Shown here: positions 18,206 through 26,465 of the stretch, piece by piece
Position numbering within the stretch: position 1 is the stretch's first letter
How the letters are laid out: each line of letters begins with the position of its first letter
NCBI RefSeq assembly: GCF_007995085.1
Contig: NZ_VOQS01000003.1
Location: 558,001-622,000, forward strand
Reading direction: 5' to 3'
Length of the DNA stretch: 64,000 nucleotides
Origin: Paraburkholderia azotifigens
Lineage (GTDB): Bacteria > Pseudomonadota > Gammaproteobacteria > Burkholderiales > Burkholderiaceae
Translations under genes and position numbers: made by a program
Notes under the pieces: generated by a model
Databases searched by the model: none
What the model saw: only the letters and a program-made list of their open reading frames with translations
What the model was told of the DNA's origin: nothing

Positions 18206-18928
18206 TCAGTCGAGAAAGTCGCAATTCGCCTCGATGAATGCGGCGAGATCGAGCGAGTGCTGACGCGTGAGGCGCTCGGCGAGTTCGGTATCACGCTTCT
18301 CCAGCGCCTCGATGATGCGCAGGTGATCGACGATCGAACGCGATGCGCGGTCGCTCTGCGAAATCGTCATGCGACGGATCGCGCGTACATGAATGAAGAT
18401 GTTCTTGATGGTGTCGAGAATGATCTGCGACTTCGACAGTTCGACGATCGCCTGATGAAACGCAATGTTCGCATCCGAGTACTCGGCGATATGTTCGGCG
18501 GGCGTCGAATCGCGGAACTGGTCGAACATGTGGCGCAGCCGCGCGATCTCTTCATCCGTCGCGTGCAAGGTGGCGAGACGCGCCGCCATGCTTTCGAGCG
18601 CCGCCCACATCTGCACCATCTCGACGATCTCGCGCTTGCTCTTGCGCACGATGTAGATGCCGCGACGCGGTATCGTGCGCACGAAGCCTTCCTGCTCGAG
18701 CAGCGTCATCGCCTCGCGAACGGGCGTGCGGCTCACGCCCAGCGATTCGCTGAGCGCGCGGTCGTCGAGGCGAATTTCTTCGCGCGACGCGTAGATGTCG
18801 GCATCGGCGATCGCCTGGCGCAGCATCGCGTACGCGCGGTCGCGCAGGCTGGCGCTGGCGCCGATGGGTTGCAATGACAGGGTGAACGGCGTCGTGGCCG
18901 CTGGTCGGCTGTCAAGTTCTGACGACAT
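18206..18928 (-). CDS. FadR-type GntR transcriptional regulator 2
   Basis: A 240-residue paralogue of the regulator at 14317-15036, with the same layout: GntR winged helix (residues 29-96, ESLGVSRTPVREAMTLLEQEGFVRTIPRRG) and an FCD domain (WAALESMAARLAT to the end FIEANCDFLD). The recognition helix SRTPVREAMTLLEQEGF is identical in both, so they should bind the same operators. Most substitutions lie in the first 28 residues and scattered through the sensor domain. It is placed upstream of oxlT on the same strand, 445 bp away. A weaker motif copy lies 121-135 bases before its start. Confidence 0.92.
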   Translation of the reverse strand: MSSELDSRPAATTPFTLSLQPIGASASLRDRAYAMLRQAIADADIYASREEIRLDDRALSESLGVSRTPVREAMTLLEQEGFVRTIPRRGIYIVRKSKREIVEMVQMWAALESMAARLATLHATDEEIARLRHMFDQFRDSTPAEHIAEYSDANIAFHQAIVELSKSQIILDTIKNIFIHVRAIRRMTISQSDRASRSIVDHLRIIEALEKRDTELAERLTRQHSLDLAAFIEANCDFLD

Positions 18929-19048
18929 GCATCGCCTCTGATCCGGTCGGTGCGAATGAACACCGTAGGTTGGTTCAAGCGGCGTGCTGCGCCGCGCCCG
19001 TGTCGCGCGTGTCTCCTGCTGCCGTCGTCGTCACGCGGACTCTGAATG

Positions 19049-19063
19049 TATTTAGTATATCAG
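19049..19063 (+). promoter_or_regulatory. Weak match to the GntR operator before gntR2
   Basis: TATTTAGTATATCAG shares the AGTATATCA-like core with the oxalate motif, matching about 9 of 15 positions. Position before gntR2 supports it, but the match is weak and could be chance in an AT-rich leader. Confidence 0.35.
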
Positions 19064-19127
19064 CGTGTGAGGTATTGTCGACGGCAAGGCGCATGCACGC
19101 TGACCCGGCGCAGTGTCCCGCCAGGGG

Positions 19128-19415
19128 TCAGGGGTTGGGAACCGTCGTCGCGGCGCCCGTCACGGCCGCCGTCAAAGCATCAGGCGCCGCGGGCGCTTCA
19201 TGCGCAATCGCGCCGCATTGAAGCCGACCGTTGTCGCTGGACTCGAGTTCGGCAGCGTTCAGGTTCGCGCAGGCTGCATCGACGATCGTGCCGACGTCGT
19301 GCCGGTTGCGCTCGCGCGCGGCGTGCTTCATTTCGGCGTGAAGCCAGCCGCTGAAGCTGAAGACTGCGAACAGCGCAACGGCGGAAAGGACGGACTCGGT
19401 CTTGGTCAAACGCAT
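19128..19415 (-). CDS. Small membrane-anchored hypothetical protein
   Basis: Not recognised. A 95-residue protein with one N-terminal membrane segment (VLSAVALFAVFSFSGWLHA) and a soluble remainder (VGTIVDAACANLNAAELESSDNGR). The start at ATG 19415 gives a typical anchor; ATG 19451 would add 12 residues including two cysteines. It is the second gene of a pair with the 243-residue hypothetical protein upstream on the same strand (70-bp gap). Weak ribosome site, so the call is moderate. Confidence 0.45.
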   Translation of the reverse strand: MRLTKTESVLSAVALFAVFSFSGWLHAEMKHAARERNRHDVGTIVDAACANLNAAELESSDNGRLQCGAIAHEAPAAPDALTAAVTGAATTVPNP

Positions 19416-19484
19416 CTTCGTTATGGCTCTGCAGAAGGGACAGCCATTCACGTTATCGGCAGCGGCACGGAAAGCTTGAGCGAA

Positions 19485-20216
19485 TCAGCTTGCGCAGTAG
19501 AAGCCGTCGAACAGCGCGATGGGCGCATCGACGGCGAGCGCACGCAGCGGAAAGCACTGCGCGATGTCCTGCAAGCGGGTCTGCCGCGCGATATGTTCGA
19601 GCAGGATCGCCTTCCCTTCCTGCCGCACGTTGCCGTGCCGGTCGAGAAATTGCCCCCACAGCGGCATGTTCCGAAAGTGAGAAGACGATTCGCGCGCCGT
19701 TTCCACATAGCCGGAAGGAAAGAGCCTGCGATAAGCGGGCAGATTGTAGAGCCACGACGTGCCCACCACGCGCTGTATGGACGGGCGCGTCCGGCGCACA
19801 TAATCGACATGATCGAATAACGCACGCAATTCGGCGCGTCTTTCGCCGATACGCTCACGGCTCAATGGCGAGCAATCGCCGGATTCGGCATTGGCGAAAT
19901 GCAGGCGAATGGCATCATTGCCCGCATTCGAATATGAAAAGCAGCCGAATGCCGCCACCAGCGAAGGCGGCGGCACGGGCGGCCGCGCGAGAAAAAAAAG
20001 CCAGGTCCAGTCCACCGCGTCCCCGGCTTGGGACAAACCGTCGATATAAATCCGCCACACAGCATGGTTAGGATCGAATTCGCGGCCCAGGCCAAAGCGG
20101 ATATAGAAATTCGTGTAATGCAGCAGCGCCTGCTCGCGCGGCATGCCAGAAATAGCGGCAACGCGTTCGGCGAATTGCCATTGCAGTTCGAAAAATGCCC
20201 GGCTATATCTGGTCAC
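19485..20216 (-). CDS. Conserved-looking hypothetical protein, 243 aa
   Basis: I do not recognise a named domain. The chosen start is GTG 20216, with GAAGGG 5-10 bases upstream. The protein is soluble and strongly aromatic, rich in Arg, Trp and Tyr, and without signal peptide: FFELQWQFAERVAAISG, HYTNFYIRFGLGREFDPNHAVWRIYIDG, then a proline-rich turn and FGCFSYSNAGNDAIRLHF. The middle contains RIGERRAELRALFDHVDYVRR, probably a long helix, and the end is DIAQCFPLRALAVDAPIALFDGFYC. The regular, gap-free character and good start suggest a real enzyme-like protein. It is divergent from the metallophosphatase gene. Confidence 0.65.
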   Translation of the reverse strand: MTRYSRAFFELQWQFAERVAAISGMPREQALLHYTNFYIRFGLGREFDPNHAVWRIYIDGLSQAGDAVDWTWLFFLARPPVPPPSLVAAFGCFSYSNAGNDAIRLHFANAESGDCSPLSRERIGERRAELRALFDHVDYVRRTRPSIQRVVGTSWLYNLPAYRRLFPSGYVETARESSSHFRNMPLWGQFLDRHGNVRQEGKAILLEHIARQTRLQDIAQCFPLRALAVDAPIALFDGFYCAS

Positions 20217-20384
20217 GCATCGCCCTTCGTGCAAATTACGTCGAATCAATCGTCTTGGTGTTAGCTGAAATGATCCTTTAGCTTGCCGAATGCTTCAATC
20301 GCACCAACATTACCGCCGGCTTTCGAAAGTCGAATAAAAATCCGCAAGCCGGAATGCGCCAGTCAAAACATGGGAGCGCGTCAT

Positions 20385-21737
20385 ATGGCCGCCGAACCCT
20401 CCAGTTTCCGCGATCACTTCGTCTCGCTGTTTCAGTCAGCCGTCGATCAGGTCGTGCGCAGCACGACGCCCTCCGCCTCGCTCGCGTCGCGGCCCGGCAC
20501 GGACAACGCGCTGGTCAACGCCGCCGCTGCAATCGGCTCGATCAGATCGCAGGGACAAGGACAGACGCCCTTGCCCGACGCCCCGCCTGGCGGCATCGCG
20601 CAGGACGCATGGACCTGCGCGAAGATGGGTTTTGCGCTGCTGCAGGCGCGCGCCCGCGGCGACACGGCGGGCGCGGCCAGCATCGAGGACGATCTGCGCT
20701 TCAACGTCTGCGATCCGGCGTGGATCAAGACCATCGAGAGCTTTATGGCGTTTTTCGGACCCGACGGCAAACGCGCATCGATTCCATACCGGCGCGCGCC
20801 GACGATCGGCCCTGTCACGCTTTCGCTGAAAGCGGGCGCGACAGTCGCGCTGATCGCCGACTGGGGCACGGGCACGCAGGTCGCCGTCGATCTGCTGAAG
20901 CAGGCCGCGCTCCAGAACCCCGATGTCGTGATTCATCTCGGCGACATCTATTACTCGGGCACGCCGCAGGAATGCGAGGCGAACTTCAGGAACATCGTCG
21001 ACACGGTGCTCGAACGCAGCACGAGAGACGTGCCCGTCTACACGCTCTCCGGGAATCACGACATGTACTCGGGCGGCGCCGGCTACTACGGCCTGATCGA
21101 CACGCTCAACGATCACGCGCGGCGTCAGCCCGCGAGCTTCTTCTGTCTGCGCAACGACGACTGGCAGTTCATCGCAATGGACACGGGGCTGCACGACTAC
21201 ATCCCGATCATCGGCAATGACATGCTGACCTTCCTCGAAAAGGACGAGGAAGACTGGATCACCGAACGTATTGCCGAATTCGACGGCAAGACGATTTTGC
21301 TGTCGCACCATCAGCTGTTTTCGGCGCTGTCGGAGATCGGTCCGCTCCAGCCAGGCAACAAGCTCATTGCGCACAATCCGAAGCTGCTGCCGAGCTTCCA
21401 GCGTTTCGCGCAGGCGGCGAAGCAGCCGATCGCCGCATGGTTCTGGGGCCACGAGCACAATCTGAGCATCTATCAGCCCTACCTCGGATTGAATCGCGGC
21501 CGCTGCATCGGGCACGGCGCCGTGCCCGTGCTGGTCGACGGCCCGGAGAACGCGCCGGATTCGCGCATCGTCAATCCGCCCGCGCTGCAGAGCGTATTGC
21601 TGAAGGAAGCGGACAAGGTCTACATGCACGGCTTCACGATCATCCGGCTGGGCCAAGGCGCGCAGCATGCACAGGCGTCGGCGGAGTACTACGAGAGCAG
21701 CGACGGCACGAAGCCCATGTTCACGGAAACGCTCTAG
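20385..21737 (+). CDS. Calcineurin-like metallophosphoesterase
   Basis: A 450-residue protein with a calcineurin-like metallophosphatase domain in its C-terminal two thirds. Metal-binding motifs appear in order: IADWG (Asp159), HLGDIYYSG (Asp187), SGNHDMY (223-229), LLSHHQLF and WFWGHEHNL. The first 140 residues are an Ala-rich helical extension with no known domain. No signal peptide is seen, so it is probably cytoplasmic. The start at ATG 20385 follows GGGAG with 8-base spacing; an ATG at 20370 is also in frame. Substrate (phosphoester, nucleotide or protein) cannot be told. It stands alone between divergent and convergent neighbours. Confidence 0.85.
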   Translation: MAAEPSSFRDHFVSLFQSAVDQVVRSTTPSASLASRPGTDNALVNAAAAIGSIRSQGQGQTPLPDAPPGGIAQDAWTCAKMGFALLQARARGDTAGAASIEDDLRFNVCDPAWIKTIESFMAFFGPDGKRASIPYRRAPTIGPVTLSLKAGATVALIADWGTGTQVAVDLLKQAALQNPDVVIHLGDIYYSGTPQECEANFRNIVDTVLERSTRDVPVYTLSGNHDMYSGGAGYYGLIDTLNDHARRQPASFFCLRNDDWQFIAMDTGLHDYIPIIGNDMLTFLEKDEEDWITERIAEFDGKTILLSHHQLFSALSEIGPLQPGNKLIAHNPKLLPSFQRFAQAAKQPIAAWFWGHEHNLSIYQPYLGLNRGRCIGHGAVPVLVDGPENAPDSRIVNPPALQSVLLKEADKVYMHGFTIIRLGQGAQHAQASAEYYESSDGTKPMFTETL

Positions 21738-21753
21738 CGTTTCGTCGACGCCT

Positions 21754-22107
21754 TCACACGTCGACAATCACTTCGAAGCCGCCGTAAATCAGCCGCTTGC
21801 CGTCGAACGGCATCGGCAGCGTGTCGGGCTGAAGGCGCGGGTCGGCCATGACCTTTTTCATGCCCTCGTCGCGCGCCGCGCGCGAAGGCCACGCGACCCA
21901 CGAGAACACGACCACTTCGTCCGGCTCGCGCTTCACGGCCATCGGAAACGACGTGAGCTTGCCTTCGGGCACGTCGTCGCCCCAGCATTCGACGACCCTC
22001 AGCGCGCCATACTCCTTGAAGACACCTGCCGCAGTCGTAGCATGCCTACGGTAAATGTCGCGATTCTCCGCCTTGACTGCCACCACGAATCCGTCCACAT
22101 AGTTCAT
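21754..22107 (-). CDS. DUF1428 protein
   Basis: A 117-residue protein of the DUF1428 family, a dimeric alpha/beta-barrel fold related to YbaA. The sequence MNYVDGFVVAVKAENRDIYRRHA, the central VVECWGDDVPEGKLTSFPMAVK and the ending FDGKRLIYGGFEVIVDV match the family throughout. Start ATG 22107 follows AGGAG. No enzymatic role is known for the family. It converges with the metallophosphatase gene, stops 17 bp apart. Confidence 0.88.
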   Translation of the reverse strand: MNYVDGFVVAVKAENRDIYRRHATTAAGVFKEYGALRVVECWGDDVPEGKLTSFPMAVKREPDEVVVFSWVAWPSRAARDEGMKKVMADPRLQPDTLPMPFDGKRLIYGGFEVIVDV

Positions 22108-22314
22108 ATCAAACGCTCCTGTGCGAGGTTGAAGGAAGCCGGGCATAAATTGCGCCGCGGCCCGGTTCTATACAGACGACGAATGGGGCAACGGCGAATC
22201 GACAGCATCGCGACGATTTTTGTTCGAATGCGCGCGGCGGCGCGCGAGGCAGGCCGCGCCGGTGTCATAATTCCGCGCAGCGTCGCGCAGACGTTTCCAG
22301 CACACGGTTTCAAC

Positions 22315-22701
22315 ATGTCGAGCCTGTTCTATCGGAAGATTGGCAGCATCCTCGGATTGCTCGCGATCCTGATGACGACGCTCGCGCCCACGGTCTCGCA
22401 AGCCATTGCGGCGAGCCGCGGCGCCTACGATCCCGCCGCCGCACTCTGCTCGGCGCACACGGCGAGTCCTGCCGACACACAGGAAGACGATCCCGGCGAC
22501 ACCCATACGCTGGCCTCGCACTGGCATGCATGCGGCTATTGCAGCCTGCTCACGCATGTGCCCGTGCTGCCAACATCGCCGTCGACCTTTGCTCTCACCG
22601 TCGCTGCCGTCGCGCAGCGCGTCGCGACGCGCTTCGAAAGCGTCGCGCTGATCGCACCGTTCGAAGCCGCGCAGCCGCGCGCGCCGCCCGTTTCTCTCTG
22701 A
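22315..22701 (+). CDS. DUF2946 membrane/periplasmic protein
   Basis: A 128-residue DUF2946 family protein. The N-terminus is a signal or anchor helix (SILGLLAILMTTLAPTVSQAIAA). The family's cysteine/histidine region follows: LCSAHT, ASHWHACGYCSLLTHVP, which could bind metal. These small proteins are commonly encoded beside copper-handling or TonB-type genes. Here it precedes an outer-membrane-like protein and a CopC domain protein on the same strand, which supports a copper link. The ATG at 22315 is the first plausible start for the signal peptide; no strong ribosome site is visible. Confidence 0.75.
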   Translation: MSSLFYRKIGSILGLLAILMTTLAPTVSQAIAASRGAYDPAAALCSAHTASPADTQEDDPGDTHTLASHWHACGYCSLLTHVPVLPTSPSTFALTVAAVAQRVATRFESVALIAPFEAAQPRAPPVSL

Positions 22702-22805
22702 GCCGACATTGCGTCGCGGCCGCGCCGTCATGGCGCAGCCGTGTTCGCGCGTGCCGCTGCGCCTCGCGCAAGCGGTCTGCGCGCGCTCCCACTCACGACG
22801 AAACG

Positions 22806-23699
22806 ATGAACACCCGACACGACAGGCGCGGCGCGTTGCCGTTTGCCTGCTGCATGCTTGCAGCCCTGCTCTTTCCTTCCCTCTTCCCGTCCGTTTCCCA
22901 CGCGCACGCGATTGCAGGCGACCGCGTCTTCCCCGCCACGATGGCCATCGACGACCCCGGCGTCGGCGACGAACTCAATCTGCAATACGGACATCAGCGC
23001 GTGCCCGGCGACGACGGCGACCAGAGCGTCAACACCTTCAGCTTCGAATACGACAAGCTGATCACGCCGCGCCTCGCGGTATCGATCGGCGGCGCCTATG
23101 TCGGACAGAACAATCCGACTGCGCATGGCTTCGACAACTTCAGCGTCGGACTCAAATACCTGCTGTACCTGAACGAAGCACACGAGTTCATGACGTCGAT
23201 CGGCGTCGACGCGGATCTGGGCGGCACGGGCAGTCATGCGATCGGCGAGAGCTTCTCGACCATCTCGCCGACGATCTTCGCGGGCAAGGGTTTCGGCGAC
23301 CTGCCCGATTCGCTCGCGTATCTGCGCCCGATCGCGATCACGGGCGAAGCGGGCCCGGCGCTCACGACGGGCGCGGGCCAGCCGAACGCGTTCAACTACG
23401 GCGTGACCGTGCAATACAGCCTGCCTTATCTGCAGCAGCATGTGCACGACGTCGGCCTGCCGCAGCCGCTCGCGAACCTGATTCCCATCGTCGAAATTCC
23501 GCTGTCGCGCAGCCAGGGGCAAACGACGGGCACGGTGAATCCCGGCTTCATCTGGGTCAACCGCTACGGACAGTTCGGCATCGAAGCGCAGATTCCCGTC
23601 AATCACGCGAGCGGTTCGCACGTCGGCGTGCTCGTGCAGGCGCATCTCTTCTTCGACGACATCGCGCCGACGACCATCGGCAAGCCGCTCTTCCACTAA
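22806..23699 (+). CDS. Predicted outer-membrane protein in copper-type cluster
   Basis: A 297-residue secreted protein of unknown function. A signal peptide (cleavage near SHAHA) precedes a chain of amphipathic strands with frequent Gly, Phe and Tyr (FSFEYDKLITPRLAVSIGGAYVGQ, FDNFSVGLKYLLYLNE, YGVTVQYSLPYLQQHV, FGIEAQIPVNHASGSHVGVLVQAHLFFDD), resembling an outer-membrane beta barrel of the transporter-like type. It does not end in the classic aromatic residue (PLFH), so barrel insertion is not certain. It lies between the DUF2946 gene and the copC-like gene, 13 bp from the latter, so the three likely act together on a metal, by context copper. Confidence 0.65.
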   Translation: MNTRHDRRGALPFACCMLAALLFPSLFPSVSHAHAIAGDRVFPATMAIDDPGVGDELNLQYGHQRVPGDDGDQSVNTFSFEYDKLITPRLAVSIGGAYVGQNNPTAHGFDNFSVGLKYLLYLNEAHEFMTSIGVDADLGGTGSHAIGESFSTISPTIFAGKGFGDLPDSLAYLRPIAITGEAGPALTTGAGQPNAFNYGVTVQYSLPYLQQHVHDVGLPQPLANLIPIVEIPLSRSQGQTTGTVNPGFIWVNRYGQFGIEAQIPVNHASGSHVGVLVQAHLFFDDIAPTTIGKPLFH

Positions 23700-23712
23700 C
23701 CAGGACACGACC

Positions 23713-24075
23713 ATGAAAAACCCGACACGACGCGCGGCGGTGCTCGCGCTGTCACTGGCGCTGGCGCCCCTCGTCGCGCTCGCCCATGTGTTTCCGAAGA
23801 AGCAGGAGCCCGGCGCGGGCACGACGGTCGACGCGCCCGCGAAGGTGACTATCGCATTCGATGGCCCGCTCGAACCGGCATTCAGTTCGTTGACCGTGAC
23901 GGATGCGTCGGGCAAGCAGGTAAACACCGCGAAATCGACGGTCGATGCGCAGCAGCCGAGCGTCGCGTCCGTCGCGCTGCCCGCGTTGGCCGCGGGCAAA
24001 TACACGGTGCATTGGGTGGCCGTGGCATCCGACGGGCATCGCACGCACGGCGACTATTCGTTCAACGTGAAGTGA
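23713..24075 (+). CDS. copC: CopC-domain copper-binding protein
   Basis: A 120-residue periplasmic protein of the CopC/YobA family. Signal peptide (RRAAVLALSLALAPLVALA) is cleaved before His, giving a mature N-terminal histidine (HVFPKKQEPG) of the kind used as Cu(II) ligand. The beta-sandwich runs through VTIAFDGPLEPAFSSLTVTD to the C-terminal signature VHWVAVASDGHRTHGDYSFNV, with the second conserved histidine (SDGH). No methionine-rich Cu(I) site is present, so it would be the Cu(II)-only type. There is no copD-like gene next to it, which is a little unusual. Confidence 0.88.
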   Translation: MKNPTRRAAVLALSLALAPLVALAHVFPKKQEPGAGTTVDAPAKVTIAFDGPLEPAFSSLTVTDASGKQVNTAKSTVDAQQPSVASVALPALAAGKYTVHWVAVASDGHRTHGDYSFNVK

Positions 24076-24310
24076 CGTGTCGAGGCATGCGGCGCATGCC
24101 TCCCTCTCGTCGAAGGACCGCACGAAGTGCGCGGACCTCTCTGCTGCACGGCAATAGAAAATGTCGTAAAAACTCGGCTCGAACGTGCAGCGGCGACATG
24201 GCGGCGGCCATGATGCCGCATGGCGCCAGGCCGTGTTACTGTCGCGGCAGATGGTTGGCACGTCCCGCTTGCAAGTCTTGTTGACCGTTCAACCCCGCTA
24301 TGGAGTGTGC

Positions 24311-25780
24311 GTGAACAATCCGCTGATTTTCGGCTTTGCGCTCGTCGCATTCGATGTCGTGGTCTGGCGTTGCGCCGTACCCAAAAACGAAGTCGCGCGG
24401 CTGCTGGTGCGCCTGTGCATCTACGCAGCATTCAGTTGGCTGCTGTTCGGCTCGGGCCTGAGCCCATTCTCGCAGGCGCCGTATGCGGATTCCAGGCCGC
24501 AGCACCTGCTCGGTCAGGTGCTGGAGATCATCTGGTGGCTGATGGGCGCGCGCCTGCTCAGCCTCGCGCTCGACACGCTGCTGCTGCCACAGACGTGGCG
24601 CCGTCAGCGGCTCTTTCAGGACGTGTTCGGCGCGCTCGTGTTTCTCGCGGCCGTCGTCGCCGCGCTCGGCTTCGTGCTGGAATTGCCCGTGCGCGGGCTC
24701 GTCGCGACATCGGGCGCGCTCGCCATCGTGCTCGGCCTCGCGATCCAGAGCACGCTCAGCGATGTGTTCGCCGGCATCGTAATCAACACGACGGAGCCGT
24801 ATCACATCGGCAACTGGGTCATTATCGACGGCGTCGAGGGCAAGGTGCTGGAGATGAACTGGCGCGCGACGCATCTGCTGACTTCGCAGGGCAATATCGT
24901 GATCGTGCCGAACGCCGTCGCGGCCAAGGCGAAGATCACGAACAGCAGCCGTCCGCCAGCGCTGCATGGCATCACGATCCTGCTCGAGATCACGCCCGAA
25001 GCGCGTCCGAGCACGGTGATCGCCGCACTCGAGGCGGCGCTCGCGGGCGTGCGCGCGGTGATCGTCGATCCCGCGCCGTATGCGATCGTGAAGCGGACGA
25101 GCGCCAACGCCATCATCTACGAAGCCACGGCGTACGTCGACGACATGAGCAAGAAGCTCGCCGTCACGAACGAGCTTTACGACCTGTGCTACCGGCAACT
25201 CGCGGCGGCGTGCGTACCGCTTCGTCCGCTCGGAGTGGGTTATCCGCAGCCGTCGCCGGCGCCTGCACAGGAGACCGATCCGCGCATCAGCCTGCTGCGG
25301 CGCGTGGAGATTTTTGCCGCGTTGACGCAGGACGAACTCAAGCGGCTTGCGCCGCTGCTGTCGCGCCGCGACTACGAGCGCGGCGACACGGTGGTGACGC
25401 CGGACAAAGTGCTGGACGAACTGACGATCGTCGATTCGGGCGTGCTGTCCGTGGTGGCGGAAGACGCGTCGGGGCCTGTCGAGGTGACGCGGCTCGGGCC
25501 CGGCGATGCGCTGGGCGAAGCTGGACTGCTGGCGGGCATGCCGGCGCGCGTGACGATTTCGGCGCTGACCGCGTCGACTGTGTTCCAGTTGAACAAGGAT
25601 GATTTGACGCCGTTGCTGAAGGATAAGCCGGATGTGGCCCGGCTTATGTGCCAGATGTTGTCGCGGCGGAGCGATACGCTCAATAAGCTCGGGACGCCGA
25701 CGCCTGTTGCTCAGTCAGAACAATCTGTTTTTCAATGGCTATGGGATGGGATGAGGAAGTTGCATGATTTGACGTTTTGA
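24311..25780 (+). CDS. MscS-type channel with cyclic-nucleotide-binding domain
   Basis: A 489-residue inner-membrane protein. The N-terminal third has about four membrane helices (LIFGFALVAFDVVVW, LVRLCIYAAFSWLLFG, IIWWLMGARLLSLAL, VFGALVFLAAVVAALGFVL). The MscS pore helix and beta domain follow: VRGLVATSGALAIVLGLAIQ, LSDVFAGIVINTTEPYHIGNWV, and WRATHLLTSQGNIVIVPNA. Residues about 335-455 are a cyclic-nucleotide-binding-like domain (IFAALTQDELKRLAPLLSRRDYERGDTV, LGPGDALGEAGLLAGMPARVTISA). The GEAGLLAGMPARVT segment corresponds to the phosphate-binding cassette. GTG 24311 is chosen for TGGAG 5 bases upstream. Gating by cAMP is inferred, not shown. Confidence 0.87.
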   Translation: MNNPLIFGFALVAFDVVVWRCAVPKNEVARLLVRLCIYAAFSWLLFGSGLSPFSQAPYADSRPQHLLGQVLEIIWWLMGARLLSLALDTLLLPQTWRRQRLFQDVFGALVFLAAVVAALGFVLELPVRGLVATSGALAIVLGLAIQSTLSDVFAGIVINTTEPYHIGNWVIIDGVEGKVLEMNWRATHLLTSQGNIVIVPNAVAAKAKITNSSRPPALHGITILLEITPEARPSTVIAALEAALAGVRAVIVDPAPYAIVKRTSANAIIYEATAYVDDMSKKLAVTNELYDLCYRQLAAACVPLRPLGVGYPQPSPAPAQETDPRISLLRRVEIFAALTQDELKRLAPLLSRRDYERGDTVVTPDKVLDELTIVDSGVLSVVAEDASGPVEVTRLGPGDALGEAGLLAGMPARVTISALTASTVFQLNKDDLTPLLKDKPDVARLMCQMLSRRSDTLNKLGTPTPVAQSEQSVFQWLWDGMRKLHDLTF

Positions 25781-25813
25781 TTTTTTTTGTCTGCGACGCA
25801 GTCGCGGTTTTTT

Positions 25814-26465
25814 CTGGCATCCGCGTTGTCGTATCTGTGCTTCATGCGTTGCCCCTGTGCGGGGCGGCACCTACTTTTCTTTGCAGCGGCAAAGAAAAGT
25901 AGGCAAAAGAAAGCCGCTCACACCGCTAATTCTTGTGTTTGCCTGCGGGCCCCCTACGGGTCCCGCACTCCACGCGGCATCGAGCTACTCAATGCCCGTT
26001 GCCAGCGCTCCTGGATTCGCATCCCCTACTTCACACTCCCACGTCAAAGACCGCGTTACCAGAAGCCCACCGCCGCCCAGGTGGCAAACGGTGTGTAGGG
26101 CGTCCCGACGTATGTGCACCACTCCGGACTGAAACGCGGGATCGGTGTCGAAGGAGCGCCAACGCGTAAGGTGCGACACCCTACACACCGTTTGCCACCT
26201 GGGCGGCGCAGTCGATTCGCTGCGGCTGGCTGCGCTACGGGTGGTTGGAGTGGGTGATGCATTTGTTCGATGCGCTGGCAACGCGGGTAAGCTAGTGTGT
26301 TGCCGTGTGGAGTGCGGGACCCGTGGGGGGCCCGCGGGCAATGACTAGCATTGGCGGTGTGAGCCCGCTTTCTTTGCTTACTTTCTTTGCGGCGGCAAAG
26401 AAAGTAAGTGCCGCCCCGCACAGGGGCAACGCATGAATCACAGAAGGCAAAACGCGGATGCCAGC
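25814..26465. repeat. Inverted-repeat intergenic element, copy 3 (interior flipped)
   Basis: Ends are CTGGCATCCGCG (25814-25825) and CGCGGATGCCAGC (26453-26465). The left arm carries the 15-bp hairpin (around 25870-25903) and the right arm the second class, TTACTTTCTTTGC/GCAAAGAAAGTAA. The inner inverted repeat is at 26072-26098 and 26181-26207, again around exactly 82 bp. Compared with copies 2 and 4 the whole interior, core and both inter-arm blocks, is reverse-complemented, while the outer arms keep the orientation of copy 4. The motif GTCTGCGACGCAGTCGC (25789-25805) lies left, 8 bases after the upstream stop. The right end overlaps the start codon of the ABC ATPase gene. Confidence 0.9.

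Noticed and set aside
19113..19820. A 235-codon plus-strand frame opposite the two minus-strand hypothetical genes
   Set aside because: The minus-strand frames have better composition, a good ribosome site for the 243-residue protein and a clear membrane helix in the smaller one.
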